A stretch of 64,000 nucleotides of DNA from Pedobacter westerhofensis (lineage in GTDB: Bacteria; Bacteroidota; Bacteroidia; Sphingobacteriales; Sphingobacteriaceae): contig NZ_FXTN01000007.1 of assembly GCF_900182595.1 (NCBI RefSeq), positions 186,001 through 250,000 on the forward strand. The letters are read 5' to 3'. Of this stretch, positions 53,753 to 62,297 are shown piece after piece. Each line of letters starts with the position of its first letter. Within the stretch, counting starts at the first letter, position 1. The notes beneath the pieces are model-generated. The model searched no databases. It was given only the letters and a program-made list of their open reading frames with translations, and was not told the DNA's origin. The translations under genes were made by a program, and so were the position numbers.

Positions 53753-55231
53753 TTAAAATTTGGTTTGGGTAAGGGCGGTTTTTCCCGTTATCCAAAGTAG
53801 TATAAATGTAATGAGGGCATTCAAGATAATCAATTCGAAACCTATTTCATAACCAAACCATAACAGACTGTTGCTTTTGATATAGAATGATAATAAAGGT
53901 GACGCTATGCAGATATATGGTACCAACTTGTCAGACACCGCGCGGTTGGTAAACATCCCGAAGGTAAAAAGCCCAAGTAAGGGTCCGTACGTGTAAGTTG
54001 CTGCGATGAACATAGAATTTACTACAGAATCATCATTGATCATCTTGAATATCAGGATAACAATCACCATCAGAATGGAAAAGCCAATATGCACCATATG
54101 CCGCTGCCTCACCAGTTCAGGAGTATTCTGATCTTCCTTTTTATCGAAATGCAGGAAATCCATACAGAATGATGTCGTTAATGCTGTCAGCGCTGAATCT
54201 GTGGTGGCAAATGTTGCGGCTGTTAAGCCCAGCATAAAGATTATTCCCGGGATAATATTCAGGTGGTTCAGGGCAATTTCAGGGTACAGGTTGTCTGGCG
54301 TTTTAAGGGTTGCTACATCAATCCCGTTTTTTGCAGCGAAGATGTACAGCAATGCGCCTACGCTAAGGAAAAAGATGTTCATTACCACAAATACCCCTGT
54401 AAAAGTGAACATATTTTTCTGTGCTTCGCCAATGGTTTTCATGCTCAGGTTTTTCTGCATCAGGTCCTGATCAAGACCTGTCATGGCGATGGTCACAAAG
54501 ATCCCGCCCAGAAACTGTTTCAGGAAATGGGATTTGGTGCCCATAAAATCTTCCCAGAAAAACATCTTTGAGTAACTGCTATTCTTTACGGCTTCGAAGG
54601 TGCCGGCTACATCCAGGTTTAAGGACCTGGAGATAAAGATGATGGACAACACTACCGATAACAGTAAAAACACAGTTTGCAGGGTGTCAGTAATAATAAT
54701 CGTTTTTAGTCCCCCTTTGTGCGTATACAACCAGATCAGTACCAGGCAAAGCACAATGGTAAGCCAGAACGGTACGTTCCAGGCATCAAATATAAAACGC
54801 TGTAATACGATAGCTACAAGGAACAGGCGCAATGAAGACCCGATAGTCCTGGAAAGCAGGAAAATCACTGCCCCGGTTTTATAGCTGTGCGGCCCGAGTC
54901 GTTTTTCAAGGTAGGTATAGATCGAAATCAGGTTCATCCTGTAATACAGGGGCAGCAGCACGGTAGCAATAATGATAAAGCCAACAGCATTTCCCAGTAC
55001 AAACTGGAAATAGCCAAACTCACTTTTACCAACGGCTCCGGGCACGGAAATAAAAGTTACCCCGGAAAGGGCAGTGCCGATCATCCCAAAGGCTACCAGG
55101 TACCATTTTGAATTTCTGTTGGCGATAAAGAATGAAGCATTATCTGATGAATTTCTTGATGTAAAATAGGCGACACCTACCAGGAGGGCAAAGTATCCTA
55201 ACAGGAAAGATAAAAGTATAGTTGGGGTCAT
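53753..55231 (-). CDS. Sodium:solute symporter family protein
   Basis: A 492-residue transporter with about 13 membrane helices. It matches the SSS family: SGVTFISVPGAVG, VSIYTYLEKRLGPHSYKTGAVI-like region (helices 2-3), TGLDQDLMQKNLS and LTAATFATTDSALTALTTSFCMDF. The sodium-site Ser/Thr in ATTDSALTALT is intact. The solute (sugar, proline or carboxylate) cannot be named. It precedes the LOG gene in the direction of transcription. Confidence 0.9.
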   Translation of the reverse strand: MTPTILLSFLLGYFALLVGVAYFTSRNSSDNASFFIANRNSKWYLVAFGMIGTALSGVTFISVPGAVGKSEFGYFQFVLGNAVGFIIIATVLLPLYYRMNLISIYTYLEKRLGPHSYKTGAVIFLLSRTIGSSLRLFLVAIVLQRFIFDAWNVPFWLTIVLCLVLIWLYTHKGGLKTIIITDTLQTVFLLLSVVLSIIFISRSLNLDVAGTFEAVKNSSYSKMFFWEDFMGTKSHFLKQFLGGIFVTIAMTGLDQDLMQKNLSMKTIGEAQKNMFTFTGVFVVMNIFFLSVGALLYIFAAKNGIDVATLKTPDNLYPEIALNHLNIIPGIIFMLGLTAATFATTDSALTALTTSFCMDFLHFDKKEDQNTPELVRQRHMVHIGFSILMVIVILIFKMINDDSVVNSMFIAATYTYGPLLGLFTFGMFTNRAVSDKLVPYICIASPLLSFYIKSNSLLWFGYEIGFELIILNALITFILLWITGKTALTQTKF

Positions 55232-55301
55232 GGTTGGTTCAGGCTGAAAGCGAATGTAAGAAAAATCATATTTTAAAGATCAAAATAACAGAAGATAAAT
55301 C

Positions 55302-55309
55302 TAAATTTG
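55302..55309 (+). promoter_or_regulatory. -7 box of recR
   Basis: TAAATTTG matches TAnnTTTG and ends five bases before the recR ATG, so the transcript should start at or next to the start codon. Confidence 0.45.
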
Positions 55310-55313
55310 CAGA

Positions 55314-55931
55314 ATGAACTTTTCTTCCAAGCTTCTCGAAGATGCTGTCAATGAATTTTCTAAATTACCGGGGGTAGGGCAAAAGACCGCATTGCGGCTG
55401 GTGCTGCACCTGCTGGGCAAGGAGCAGGAAGAAGTTGATACTTTTGGCAATTCCATCATCAGGCTCAAAAGGGATATCAAACATTGTAATATCTGTCATA
55501 ATATCTCAGACCTGCCGGTTTGCAGCATCTGTTCATCGCCTAAACGGGAAAAAGAAGTGATCTGCGTGGTAGAAGATACCCGCGATGTTATGGCTATAGA
55601 AAACACCTCCCAGTTTTTTGGCGCTTACCATGTACTGGGGGGATTGATTTCGCCTATGGATGGTATTGGCCCGTCGGATCTTTTTATCGATTCGCTGGTG
55701 CAGCGCGTGGCTACAACCCCTGTAAAGGAGATTATCCTGGCCATCAGTGCCACCATGGAAGGAGATACCACACTGTTTTACCTGTACAAAAGACTCAAGG
55801 ATTTCCAGGTGCCGATCACCACAATTGCCCGCGGAATAGCCTTTGGAGGCGAGCTGGAATATGCAGATGAGATTACACTGGGACGTTCTATCGTTACCCG
55901 TGTGCCCTATGTCAATTCAATTATAAAATAA
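55314..55931 (+). CDS. recR: Recombination mediator RecR
   Basis: Loads RecA on gapped DNA together with RecO/RecF. It has 205 residues. Helix-hairpin-helix FSKLPGVGQKTALRLVLHLL at 15-34, the C4 zinc finger Cys58, Cys61, Cys70 and Cys73, and a Toprim domain (ICVVEDTRDVMAIENT, YHVLGGLISPMDGIGP). It heads a run of three same-strand genes (recR, SDR, esterase), with gaps of five and eight bases. Confidence 0.97.
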   Translation: MNFSSKLLEDAVNEFSKLPGVGQKTALRLVLHLLGKEQEEVDTFGNSIIRLKRDIKHCNICHNISDLPVCSICSSPKREKEVICVVEDTRDVMAIENTSQFFGAYHVLGGLISPMDGIGPSDLFIDSLVQRVATTPVKEIILAISATMEGDTTLFYLYKRLKDFQVPITTIARGIAFGGELEYADEITLGRSIVTRVPYVNSIIK

Positions 55932-55936
55932 TAAGG

Positions 55937-56749
55937 ATGAATTTTAAGAATAAAGTAGTGGTTGTTACCGGTGCTTCTTCTGGTATAGGCAAAGCCTGTG
56001 CCGGGGAATTTGCCAGGCGCGGCGCAAACCTGGTGCTGGCTGCCCGTCAGTTTGTAACACTTTGCGAAATTACTGCGGCGCTGGAACAGCAATATGGTAT
56101 TAAAGCCCTGGCCGTGCAGACGGATGTAACTCAGGAAGAGGAATGCCAGCATCTGATCAAGCAGGCAGTGCTCACGTTTGGCAAAGTAGATATTCTGGTC
56201 AACAGTGCCGGTATTTCTATGCGTTCCCTGTTCATTGACATGGATCTGTCGGTCATCAGAAAAGTAATGGAGGTGAATTTCTACGGTACTGTTTACTGTA
56301 CAAAATTTGCATTGCCCGAAATCCTGAAAACCAAAGGGGCCATTATTGGCGTATCTTCTTCTGCTGGCTACCGCGGCCTGCCGGGAAGGACGGCATATAC
56401 GGCTTCCAAATTTGCGTTAAATGGTTTTATGGAAGCCCTGAGGACGGAATTGTTGCGGAAAGATGTGCATGTTATGGTGGCCTCCCCGGGATTTACCGCT
56501 TCAAATATCCGTGCAACTGCGCTCGACAAAAATGGCGTTGCGCATGGTGCTACCAATATGGAGGAGGAAAAAATGATGTCTTCTGAAGAAGTTGCCCAAA
56601 GAATCGCCGATGGTATAGCCGGCCGTAAACGTGATCTGATCATGACCGGACAAGGGAAACTGGCCGTTTGGATGAATAAACTTTTTCCTGCGCTGACGGA
56701 TAAACTGGTGTATAAACACTACGTGAAAGAAGGAACACTGAAAGAATAA
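55937..56749 (+). CDS. Short-chain dehydrogenase/reductase
   Basis: An NAD(P)-dependent oxidoreductase of 270 residues. The cofactor loop is GASSGIG (12-18), NSAG lies near 89-92, and the catalytic Ser (about 141), Tyr154 and Lys158 are in VSSSAGYRGLPGRTAYTASK. The C-terminal 70 residues resemble the membrane-associated DHRS7-like group. The substrate is unknown. In a three-gene row with recR and an esterase. Confidence 0.9.
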   Translation: MNFKNKVVVVTGASSGIGKACAGEFARRGANLVLAARQFVTLCEITAALEQQYGIKALAVQTDVTQEEECQHLIKQAVLTFGKVDILVNSAGISMRSLFIDMDLSVIRKVMEVNFYGTVYCTKFALPEILKTKGAIIGVSSSAGYRGLPGRTAYTASKFALNGFMEALRTELLRKDVHVMVASPGFTASNIRATALDKNGVAHGATNMEEEKMMSSEEVAQRIADGIAGRKRDLIMTGQGKLAVWMNKLFPALTDKLVYKHYVKEGTLKE

Positions 56750-56757
56750 TATATAGA

Positions 56758-57603
56758 ATGATCAATCTGAAAAATACGCTGATGCTGCTTGCTTTCCTGT
56801 CACAGATCTCCGTTTTGTCTGCAAAGGTAAAAGTGGAGAAAAATATAAACTATACCCCGCAGAACGATGAGAGAAGGCAGCTCAATGTGTATTACCAGAA
56901 AGATCTGAAAAAAGCAAAAGATGTGATCATCTTTATCCATGGTGGCTCCTGGAGCAGCGGTAAAAAAGATATTTACTGGTGGCTGGGCCGTAATATGGCG
57001 AGAAAAGGAGTGGTAACCGTGACGATCAACTATGGCCTGGCGCCCGACAATCAGTACTTACAGATGGGAGATGACTGTGCACAGGCAGTAAAATGGGTGC
57101 AAAACCATATTGCAGATTATGGCGGCGATCCTTCCAGAATATTCCTGATGGGGCATTCTGCAGGGGGACAGCTGGCCGAACTCATCAATGCCGATCCGCA
57201 ATATTTTAACAGAGCCGGCATCAGGAACCCTATTAAAGGGCTGATCCTTGATGATCCCTTTGGCCTGGACATGAAAGAATACCTGGGCACTGCTGAGAAG
57301 GACGATAATTATATGGATTTTTTAAGAACCTTTAGCAGTGATCCGCAGAACTGGGAAAAAGGCTCTCCGCTACATTATGTTAAAAATATCAGGAACCCGC
57401 ATTTGATTTTCTACGGTGCAAAGACCTATCCTGCAATACAGATCCAGTCTGCCCGACTTGAAAAGTTGCTTACCGCAGAGAAAGTTCCCTCAGAACTCCA
57501 CGTGATCAAACGGAAGAAGCATGTAGGGATGATCGCTCAGATGATATTTGGCAGCAACCAGCTTTATGGGTATATTCTTCAGTTTTTAGCCCTTACAAAG
57601 TAA
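56758..57603 (+). CDS. Alpha/beta hydrolase (BD-FAE-like esterase), secreted
   Basis: A 281-residue esterase with a signal peptide (ends SVLSAK). The oxyanion motif is FIHGGSWSSGKKD, the nucleophile is Ser in MGHSAGGQLAEL, and the late His is in KRKKHVGM. It matches the BD-FAE/carboxylesterase-type group. It follows the SDR gene by eight bases. Confidence 0.85.
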   Translation: MINLKNTLMLLAFLSQISVLSAKVKVEKNINYTPQNDERRQLNVYYQKDLKKAKDVIIFIHGGSWSSGKKDIYWWLGRNMARKGVVTVTINYGLAPDNQYLQMGDDCAQAVKWVQNHIADYGGDPSRIFLMGHSAGGQLAELINADPQYFNRAGIRNPIKGLILDDPFGLDMKEYLGTAEKDDNYMDFLRTFSSDPQNWEKGSPLHYVKNIRNPHLIFYGAKTYPAIQIQSARLEKLLTAEKVPSELHVIKRKKHVGMIAQMIFGSNQLYGYILQFLALTK

Positions 57604-57617
57604 TATTTTAAAAAGCG

Positions 57618-57649
57618 TTTGCAATTCTTAAAAAACTATTACATATTTG
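57618..57649 (+). promoter_or_regulatory. Promoter of the trp operon
   Basis: TTTG at 57618-57621 and CATATTTG at 57642-57649 (seven of eight bases of TAnnTTTG) with 20 bases between. The leader ATG is six bases after the box, so the leader mRNA probably starts at or next to its start codon. Confidence 0.6.
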
Positions 57650-57654
57650 TTTCA

Positions 57655-57702
57655 ATGATACTGACAAACGGACAACAAAACTGGTGGTGGCACAACGCTT
57701 AG
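57655..57702 (+). CDS. trpL: trp operon leader peptide (three consecutive Trp codons)
   Basis: A 15-codon open frame, MILTNGQQNWWWHNA, ending in TAG at 57700-57702. Codons 10-12 (57682-57690) are TGG TGG TGG. Such a run is the hallmark of a ribosome-sensing attenuator for tryptophan genes: when charged tRNA-Trp is scarce, the ribosome stalls here. It lies directly before the attenuator and the trpD-F-B-A genes. Pairing of CACAACGC (57691-57698) with GCGTGTG (57702-57708) would form the first hairpin. Confidence 0.9.
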   Translation: MILTNGQQNWWWHNA

Positions 57703-57707
57703 CGTGT

Positions 57708-57778
57708 GTAACCCCATTCTGTACGTTTTATTTTTATATAAAAATATTTAAGAGGGTTGCTTTATAGCAACCTTTTTT
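57708..57778 (+). promoter_or_regulatory. trp attenuator (antiterminator and terminator)
   Basis: The terminator is GGTTGC (57755-57760), loop TTTATA, GCAACC (57767-57772), then six T. The left arm GGGTTGC (57754-57760) can instead pair with GTAACCC at 57708-57714 (one G-T pair), making an antiterminator. Formation of the first hairpin at 57691-57708 would block that pairing. This is the classic mutually exclusive arrangement. Confidence 0.85.
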
Positions 57779-57789
57779 GTTTTAAGACC

Positions 57790-58776
57790 ATGAAGAAAAT
57801 ACTGAACCACTTATTTGAAAACAAATCCTTCAGCAGGCCGGAATCCCAGCGAATCCTGACCTCCATTGCCAATGGTGAATTTAACACTTCGCAGATTGCA
57901 GCCTTTATCACGGCTGTAGGAATGCGGAATATCACCGTTGCAGAACTTCAGGGCTTTCGCGATGCGATGCTCGACCTCTGTGTAAAAGTAAACCTGTCAG
58001 ACTATGAACTGATAGACCTTTGCGGTACCGGAGGGGATGGGAAAGATACTTTTAATATCTCCACGCTTGCATCGTTTGTGGTGGCAGGTGCAGGTTATCA
58101 TGTTGCCAAACACGGTAATTACGGGGTGTCTTCCGGCTGCGGTTCTTCTAACGTGATGGAATATCTTGGCTACAAGTTCACTGCCGATCAGGACGAACTG
58201 AAAAGAAGCCTTGACAGGGCCGGGATCTGTTTTATCCACGCCCCGCTGTTTAATCCGGCGATGAAAATTGTTGCACCGATCCGTAAAGACCTTGGGGTGA
58301 AAACCTTCTTCAATATGCTCGGCCCGATGGCTAATCCCGCGGAGCCTAAAAATCAGATCGTTGGGGTTTTTAGTCTTGAGCTGGCACGTTTGTATGCTTA
58401 TTTGTATCAGGAAACGGATAAAAACTATACGATCATACACGCTGTTGACGGTTTTGATGAGATCTCGCTTACCTGTGATGTAAAGACCTTCAGTAAAAGC
58501 GGCGAAGCTTTGCTTACGGTATCTGATCTGGGATTTGAGACCATCAATGTCAATGAAATCGTAGGAGGTGATACTGTTGAGTCTTCCGCAGACATCTTTA
58601 TGCACGTACTGGAAGGTGTAGGGACAGATCCGCAGAACAATGTGGTACTGTGCAATGCAGCTATGGCTATCCAAACGATTAAACCGGAGCAGTCTTTTGC
58701 GGATTGTTACTATGAAGCAGAAACATCGCTCGTTGGCGGTGCAGCCTTAAAAAGTTTCAAAAGCCTGATAGGATGA
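57790..58776 (+). CDS. trpD: Anthranilate phosphoribosyltransferase
   Basis: Adds phosphoribosyl to anthranilate, the second step of tryptophan synthesis. It has 328 residues from the ATG at 57790; the open frame starts at a TTG inside the attenuator, which is not a credible start. The PRPP site is LCGTGGDGKDTFNIST, and the anthranilate-side motif KHGNYGVSSGCGSSN is intact. First gene of the operon; the stop overlaps trpF by four bases. Confidence 0.95.
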   Translation: MKKILNHLFENKSFSRPESQRILTSIANGEFNTSQIAAFITAVGMRNITVAELQGFRDAMLDLCVKVNLSDYELIDLCGTGGDGKDTFNISTLASFVVAGAGYHVAKHGNYGVSSGCGSSNVMEYLGYKFTADQDELKRSLDRAGICFIHAPLFNPAMKIVAPIRKDLGVKTFFNMLGPMANPAEPKNQIVGVFSLELARLYAYLYQETDKNYTIIHAVDGFDEISLTCDVKTFSKSGEALLTVSDLGFETINVNEIVGGDTVESSADIFMHVLEGVGTDPQNNVVLCNAAMAIQTIKPEQSFADCYYEAETSLVGGAALKSFKSLIG

Positions 58777-59444
58777 GCGCAGCGGTAAAGGCCTGCAAGG
58801 CAAAACTAAAGATCTGCGGAATGAGGGAGCCCGCCAATATTAATGCTGTTGCCCAATTGCAACCTGATTATATGGGCTTCCTGATGTATCCCGGCTCTAA
58901 ACGGTTTATCGCAGACCTCGATCCTGCAGTTGTTAAGGCTGTTCCCGCGGCAATTAAAACCACAGGGGTATTTGTTGATGAAGAACCGGGCGCTGTGATA
59001 AAAGCAATTGAAATATATGGTTTTAAAGCCGTTCAGTTGCACGGCACTGAAAGCCCGGAATATTGCAGGCAGCTGAAAGAAGCCCCGGATGCTGGAAATG
59101 AAGTAAACAACTTTGAAATCATCAAAGCCTTTGGAATTGACGAAACTTTCGACTTCAGTATACTTTCAGCATATGAAAACGTTGTGGATTATTTTTTGTT
59201 TGATACACAAACAGCTGAACATGGTGGTTCGGGAAAGTCGTTCAACTGGCGTTTGCTGGAAAGCTATATATTGAATAAGCCTTATTTCCTAAGCGGTGGA
59301 ATAGGTCTGGAGAATGCTCCTCAATTGCAGCAAATTGAAGATAACCGTTTTTACGCAATGGATGTAAACAGCAGGTTTGAATTATCACCGGCGCTGAAAG
59401 ATATCGGTAAACTCAATGAATTTAAAAAATTACTGGGCTGCTAA
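58773..59444 (+). CDS. trpF: Phosphoribosylanthranilate isomerase
   Basis: Rearranges phosphoribosylanthranilate to CdRP, third step of the pathway. It has 223 residues. The catalytic Cys is in KLKICGMREP, and the late Asp in FYAMDVNSRFEL (family SSGVE-type loop altered to DVNSRFE). The phosphate loop is FLSGGIGLENA. It overlaps trpD (ATGA). Confidence 0.93.
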   Translation: MSAAVKACKAKLKICGMREPANINAVAQLQPDYMGFLMYPGSKRFIADLDPAVVKAVPAAIKTTGVFVDEEPGAVIKAIEIYGFKAVQLHGTESPEYCRQLKEAPDAGNEVNNFEIIKAFGIDETFDFSILSAYENVVDYFLFDTQTAEHGGSGKSFNWRLLESYILNKPYFLSGGIGLENAPQLQQIEDNRFYAMDVNSRFELSPALKDIGKLNEFKKLLGC

Positions 59445-59475
59445 TGATCAGGGCAGCTGATTAAATGATAACACT

Positions 59476-60657
59476 ATGAACTATTTTGTAAACGAAAAAG
59501 GTTACTATGGAGATTTTGGGGGAGCATATATTCCTGAAATGCTTTATCCGAATGTTGAAGAGCTGAGACAAAATTATCTCAAGATTATCAATGATGCTGA
59601 CTTCCAGAAGGAATTTCACGCATTACTAAAAGATTATGTAGGCAGGCCTTCGCCGCTCTACCTTGCCAAACGCTTATCAAAAAAATATAACGCCAATATT
59701 TTCCTGAAAAGGGAAGACCTGAACCATACTGGTGCGCATAAGATCAACAATACCATAGGCCAGATCCTACTGGCAGAAAAGCTTGGCAAGAAAAGGATCA
59801 TTGCCGAAACCGGCGCCGGACAGCATGGAGTGGCTACTGCAACTGTATGTGCCCTGCGCGGACTGGAATGTGTGATTTACATGGGAGAGGTAGACATCAA
59901 ACGCCAGGCACCAAATGTTGCCAGGATGAAGATGCTGGGCGCAACCGTGATTTCTGCAGTATCAGGAAGCAAGACGCTGAAAGATGCTACCAATGAGGCG
60001 ATGCGCGACTGGATCAATAATCCCGTAGATACGCATTACATCATTGGTTCTGTAGTAGGCCCGCATCCATATCCTGATATGGTTTCAATTTTCCAGTCGG
60101 TCATCTCTGAAGAAACCAAAAAACAACTGCTGGAACAAACCGGCAGCGACCAGCCTGATTATGTGCTTGCCTGTGTTGGCGGCGGAAGTAATGCCATGGG
60201 AATGTTCTACCATTTCATCGATGATGAAAAAGTGAAACTGATCGCCATTGAGGCTGCGGGCAAAGGGGTGAGCAGCGGTTTTTCTGCAGCTACTACGTTT
60301 TTAGGTAAAGAGGGCGTATTGCATGGCAGCAGGAGCATTGTGATGCAGACAGCCGACGGACAGGTGGTAGAACCACATTCCGTGTCTGCCGGACTGGATT
60401 ACCCGGGCATTGGCCCACAGCACGCGCATTTGTTTAAAACCATCAGGGCAGAATACGTTTCTATCACAGACGACGAATCGCTGGATGCAGGATTATTATG
60501 TACACAGATGGAAGGTATCATTCCTGCCATTGAAAGCGCACATGCGCTGGCGTATCTGGAGAAAATGAAATTTACAGGAAACGAGAATGTTGTGGTTTGC
60601 CTGTCCGGAAGGGGAGATAAGGATATGGAAACATATATCACTCACTTCGGACTTTAA
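59476..60657 (+). CDS. trpB: Tryptophan synthase beta chain
   Basis: PLP enzyme that joins indole and serine. It has 393 residues. The PLP Lys is Lys89 in [14 protein letters not shown]; the phosphate-binding Gly-rich loop is [10 protein letters not shown], and [12 protein letters not shown] is the substrate loop. It forms the alpha2-beta2 complex with the trpA product encoded 28 bases downstream. Confidence 0.97.
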   Translation: MNYFVNEKGYYGDFGGAYIPEMLYPNVEELRQNYLKIINDADFQKEFHALLKDYVGRPSPLYLAKRLSKKYNANIFLKREDLNHTGAHKINNTIGQILLAEKLGKKRIIAETGAGQHGVATATVCALRGLECVIYMGEVDIKRQAPNVARMKMLGATVISAVSGSKTLKDATNEAMRDWINNPVDTHYIIGSVVGPHPYPDMVSIFQSVISEETKKQLLEQTGSDQPDYVLACVGGGSNAMGMFYHFIDDEKVKLIAIEAAGKGVSSGFSAATTFLGKEGVLHGSRSIVMQTADGQVVEPHSVSAGLDYPGIGPQHAHLFKTIRAEYVSITDDESLDAGLLCTQMEGIIPAIESAHALAYLEKMKFTGNENVVVCLSGRGDKDMETYITHFGL

Positions 60658-60685
60658 CGGCAGCAATTTATTATACAAACATCAA

Positions 60686-61453
60686 ATGAACAGAATTACC
60701 CAATTATTCCAAGAGAAAAAAAACAATATACTTTCTATTTACTATACCGCAGGCTATCCGGGCTTAGGTGATACGGTTGCCATTGCCGAAGCGCTGCAGG
60801 CAGCCGGAGCTGATATGCTTGAAATAGGTTTCCCTTATTCTGATCCTGTGGCAGACGGACCGGTAATCCAGGCCAGCAGTAAAGCGGCACTGGACAGTGG
60901 TATGGACCTTAACCTGTTGTTTGCGCAACTGAAAGAACTCCGTAAAAAGGTGACGATCCCGGTGCTGCTGATGGGCTATGTCAACCCTGTACTGCAGTTT
61001 GGCGTAGAAAACTTCTGTAAGGCTTGTGTTGAAGCGGGAATTGACGGCGTAATCGTACCAGATCTGCCGATGTACGAGTATGAAGAACTGTACCAGGAAA
61101 TCTTCCTGAAAAATAATCTCTGCAATATCTTCCTGGTTACGCCCCAAACCTCCGAAGAACGTATCCGTAAAATCGATGGTTTAAGCAATGGTTTCATTTA
61201 TTTACTTTCTGCCTCGGCCACTACCGGGAAAAACCTGAATGTCTCCGATATCACAACAACTTATTTTTCAAGAGTTGCTGAGATGAACCTGGATAACCCG
61301 ATCATGATCGGGTTTGGGATCAACAGCAAGGAAACCTTTGAAAAAGCCTGTAAATATGCCAACGGCGGTATCATTGGGACGGCCTTTGTAAAAGCAGTTG
61401 AAACCGGAGATCTGCAGGAGAACATCCGTACTTTTATGCAGGAATTCAGATAA
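60686..61453 (+). CDS. trpA: Tryptophan synthase alpha chain
   Basis: Splits indole-3-glycerol phosphate to indole, which passes to TrpB. It has 255 residues from the ATG at 60686; the open frame runs back into trpB and is not used. The catalytic pair Glu46 (MLEIGFPYSDP) and Asp57 (PVADGPVIQ) is intact. Its stop codon adjoins a large two-way terminator. TrpC, which makes the substrate, is not encoded in the window. Confidence 0.96.
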   Translation: MNRITQLFQEKKNNILSIYYTAGYPGLGDTVAIAEALQAAGADMLEIGFPYSDPVADGPVIQASSKAALDSGMDLNLLFAQLKELRKKVTIPVLLMGYVNPVLQFGVENFCKACVEAGIDGVIVPDLPMYEYEELYQEIFLKNNLCNIFLVTPQTSEERIRKIDGLSNGFIYLLSASATTGKNLNVSDITTTYFSRVAEMNLDNPIMIGFGINSKETFEKACKYANGGIIGTAFVKAVETGDLQENIRTFMQEFR

Positions 61454-61534
61454 AAAAAGCTGGTATCATATGATGGCCTGGCGTCTTTTTGCGCAGCAAA
61501 ATTATGCAGCCCTCATATGATACCAGCTTTTTTT
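61452..61534. terminator. Two-way terminator with perfect 22-base arms
   Basis: Arms 61452-61473 and 61513-61534 (AAAAAAAGCTGGTATCATAT then GA; perfect complement) enclose a 39-base loop that holds a smaller hairpin, TTTTGC/GCAAAA. It serves trpA (plus) and the threonylcarbamoyl-AMP synthase (minus). Confidence 0.9.
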
Positions 61535-61546
61535 ATTAGGATAACC

Positions 61547-62167
61547 TTAAAGATAATTCTCCAGTATTCCCTTTCCTTCACGGATGATCTCAAACTCGCC
61601 CATTGTACAATCCACTACAGTAGAAGGCTCATTGTCTCCATAACCACCATCAATTACCATATCTACAAGATCTTCATATTTCTCATGGATAAGTTCCGGA
61701 TCTGTGGAATATTCAATGAGTTCATCATCATCTTTGATGGATGTTGACAGGATTGGGTTTCCCAGTACCTTTACGATTTCCCGTGCGATGGTATTGTCAG
61801 GAACCCTGATGCCTACTGTTTTTTTGTTGGAGCTTAACAGCTTAGGCACATTGTTGCTGGCATTGAAAATAAAGGTAAATGGCCCTGGCAGTGCTTTCTT
61901 TAACAGACGGAAAACAGTTGTATCTATCGGTTTCACATAGTCCGAAATATGGCTCAGGTCTGAGCAGATAAAGGAGAAGTTTGCCTTTTCCGGCTTAATT
62001 CCCCTGATCTGGCAGATCCTTTCTATAGCTCGTTGATTGGTAATATCGCAGCCCAGTCCGTACACAGTATCGGTGGGATAAATAATAATTCCTCCTTTTT
62101 TAAGAACCTCGACTACCTGTTCGATGGCCTTGGGATTAGGATTCTCCGGATATATTTTGATAAGCAT
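61547..62167 (-). CDS. L-threonylcarbamoyladenylate synthase (TsaC/Sua5 family)
   Basis: Makes threonylcarbamoyl-AMP, the donor for t6A modification of ANN-decoding tRNAs. It has 206 residues, the short YrdC/TsaC-YciO type without the Sua5 C-terminal domain. The start [20 protein letters not shown] is the family signature, followed by [25 protein letters not shown] and TVGIRVPDN. The KxR...SxN motif that separates TsaC from YciO could not be assigned with certainty, so a YciO-like role is possible. Confidence 0.85.
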   Translation of the reverse strand: MLIKIYPENPNPKAIEQVVEVLKKGGIIIYPTDTVYGLGCDITNQRAIERICQIRGIKPEKANFSFICSDLSHISDYVKPIDTTVFRLLKKALPGPFTFIFNASNNVPKLLSSNKKTVGIRVPDNTIAREIVKVLGNPILSTSIKDDDELIEYSTDPELIHEKYEDLVDMVIDGGYGDNEPSTVVDCTMGEFEIIREGKGILENYL

Positions 62168-62297
62168 ATGTAAATTTACTAAAAACTTTGCTTAGCCATA
62201 GTTTGCATCATCTTCCTGTTGTAAAAATAAAGACACAGGCCCCGGGTTAATTATAAATTATCGTACTATTGAAGATTAAACGTTAAACCTAACTTGT

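Noticed and set aside
57757..57789. Upstream extension of trpD from a TTG
   Set aside because: It would start inside the attenuator stem; the ATG at 57790 begins the conserved protein.
57997..58674. 225-residue minus-strand frame opposite trpD
   Set aside because: Shadow of trpD codon structure.
60587..60685. Upstream extension of trpA into trpB
   Set aside because: Overlaps trpB coding; the conserved N-terminus begins at the ATG at 60686.
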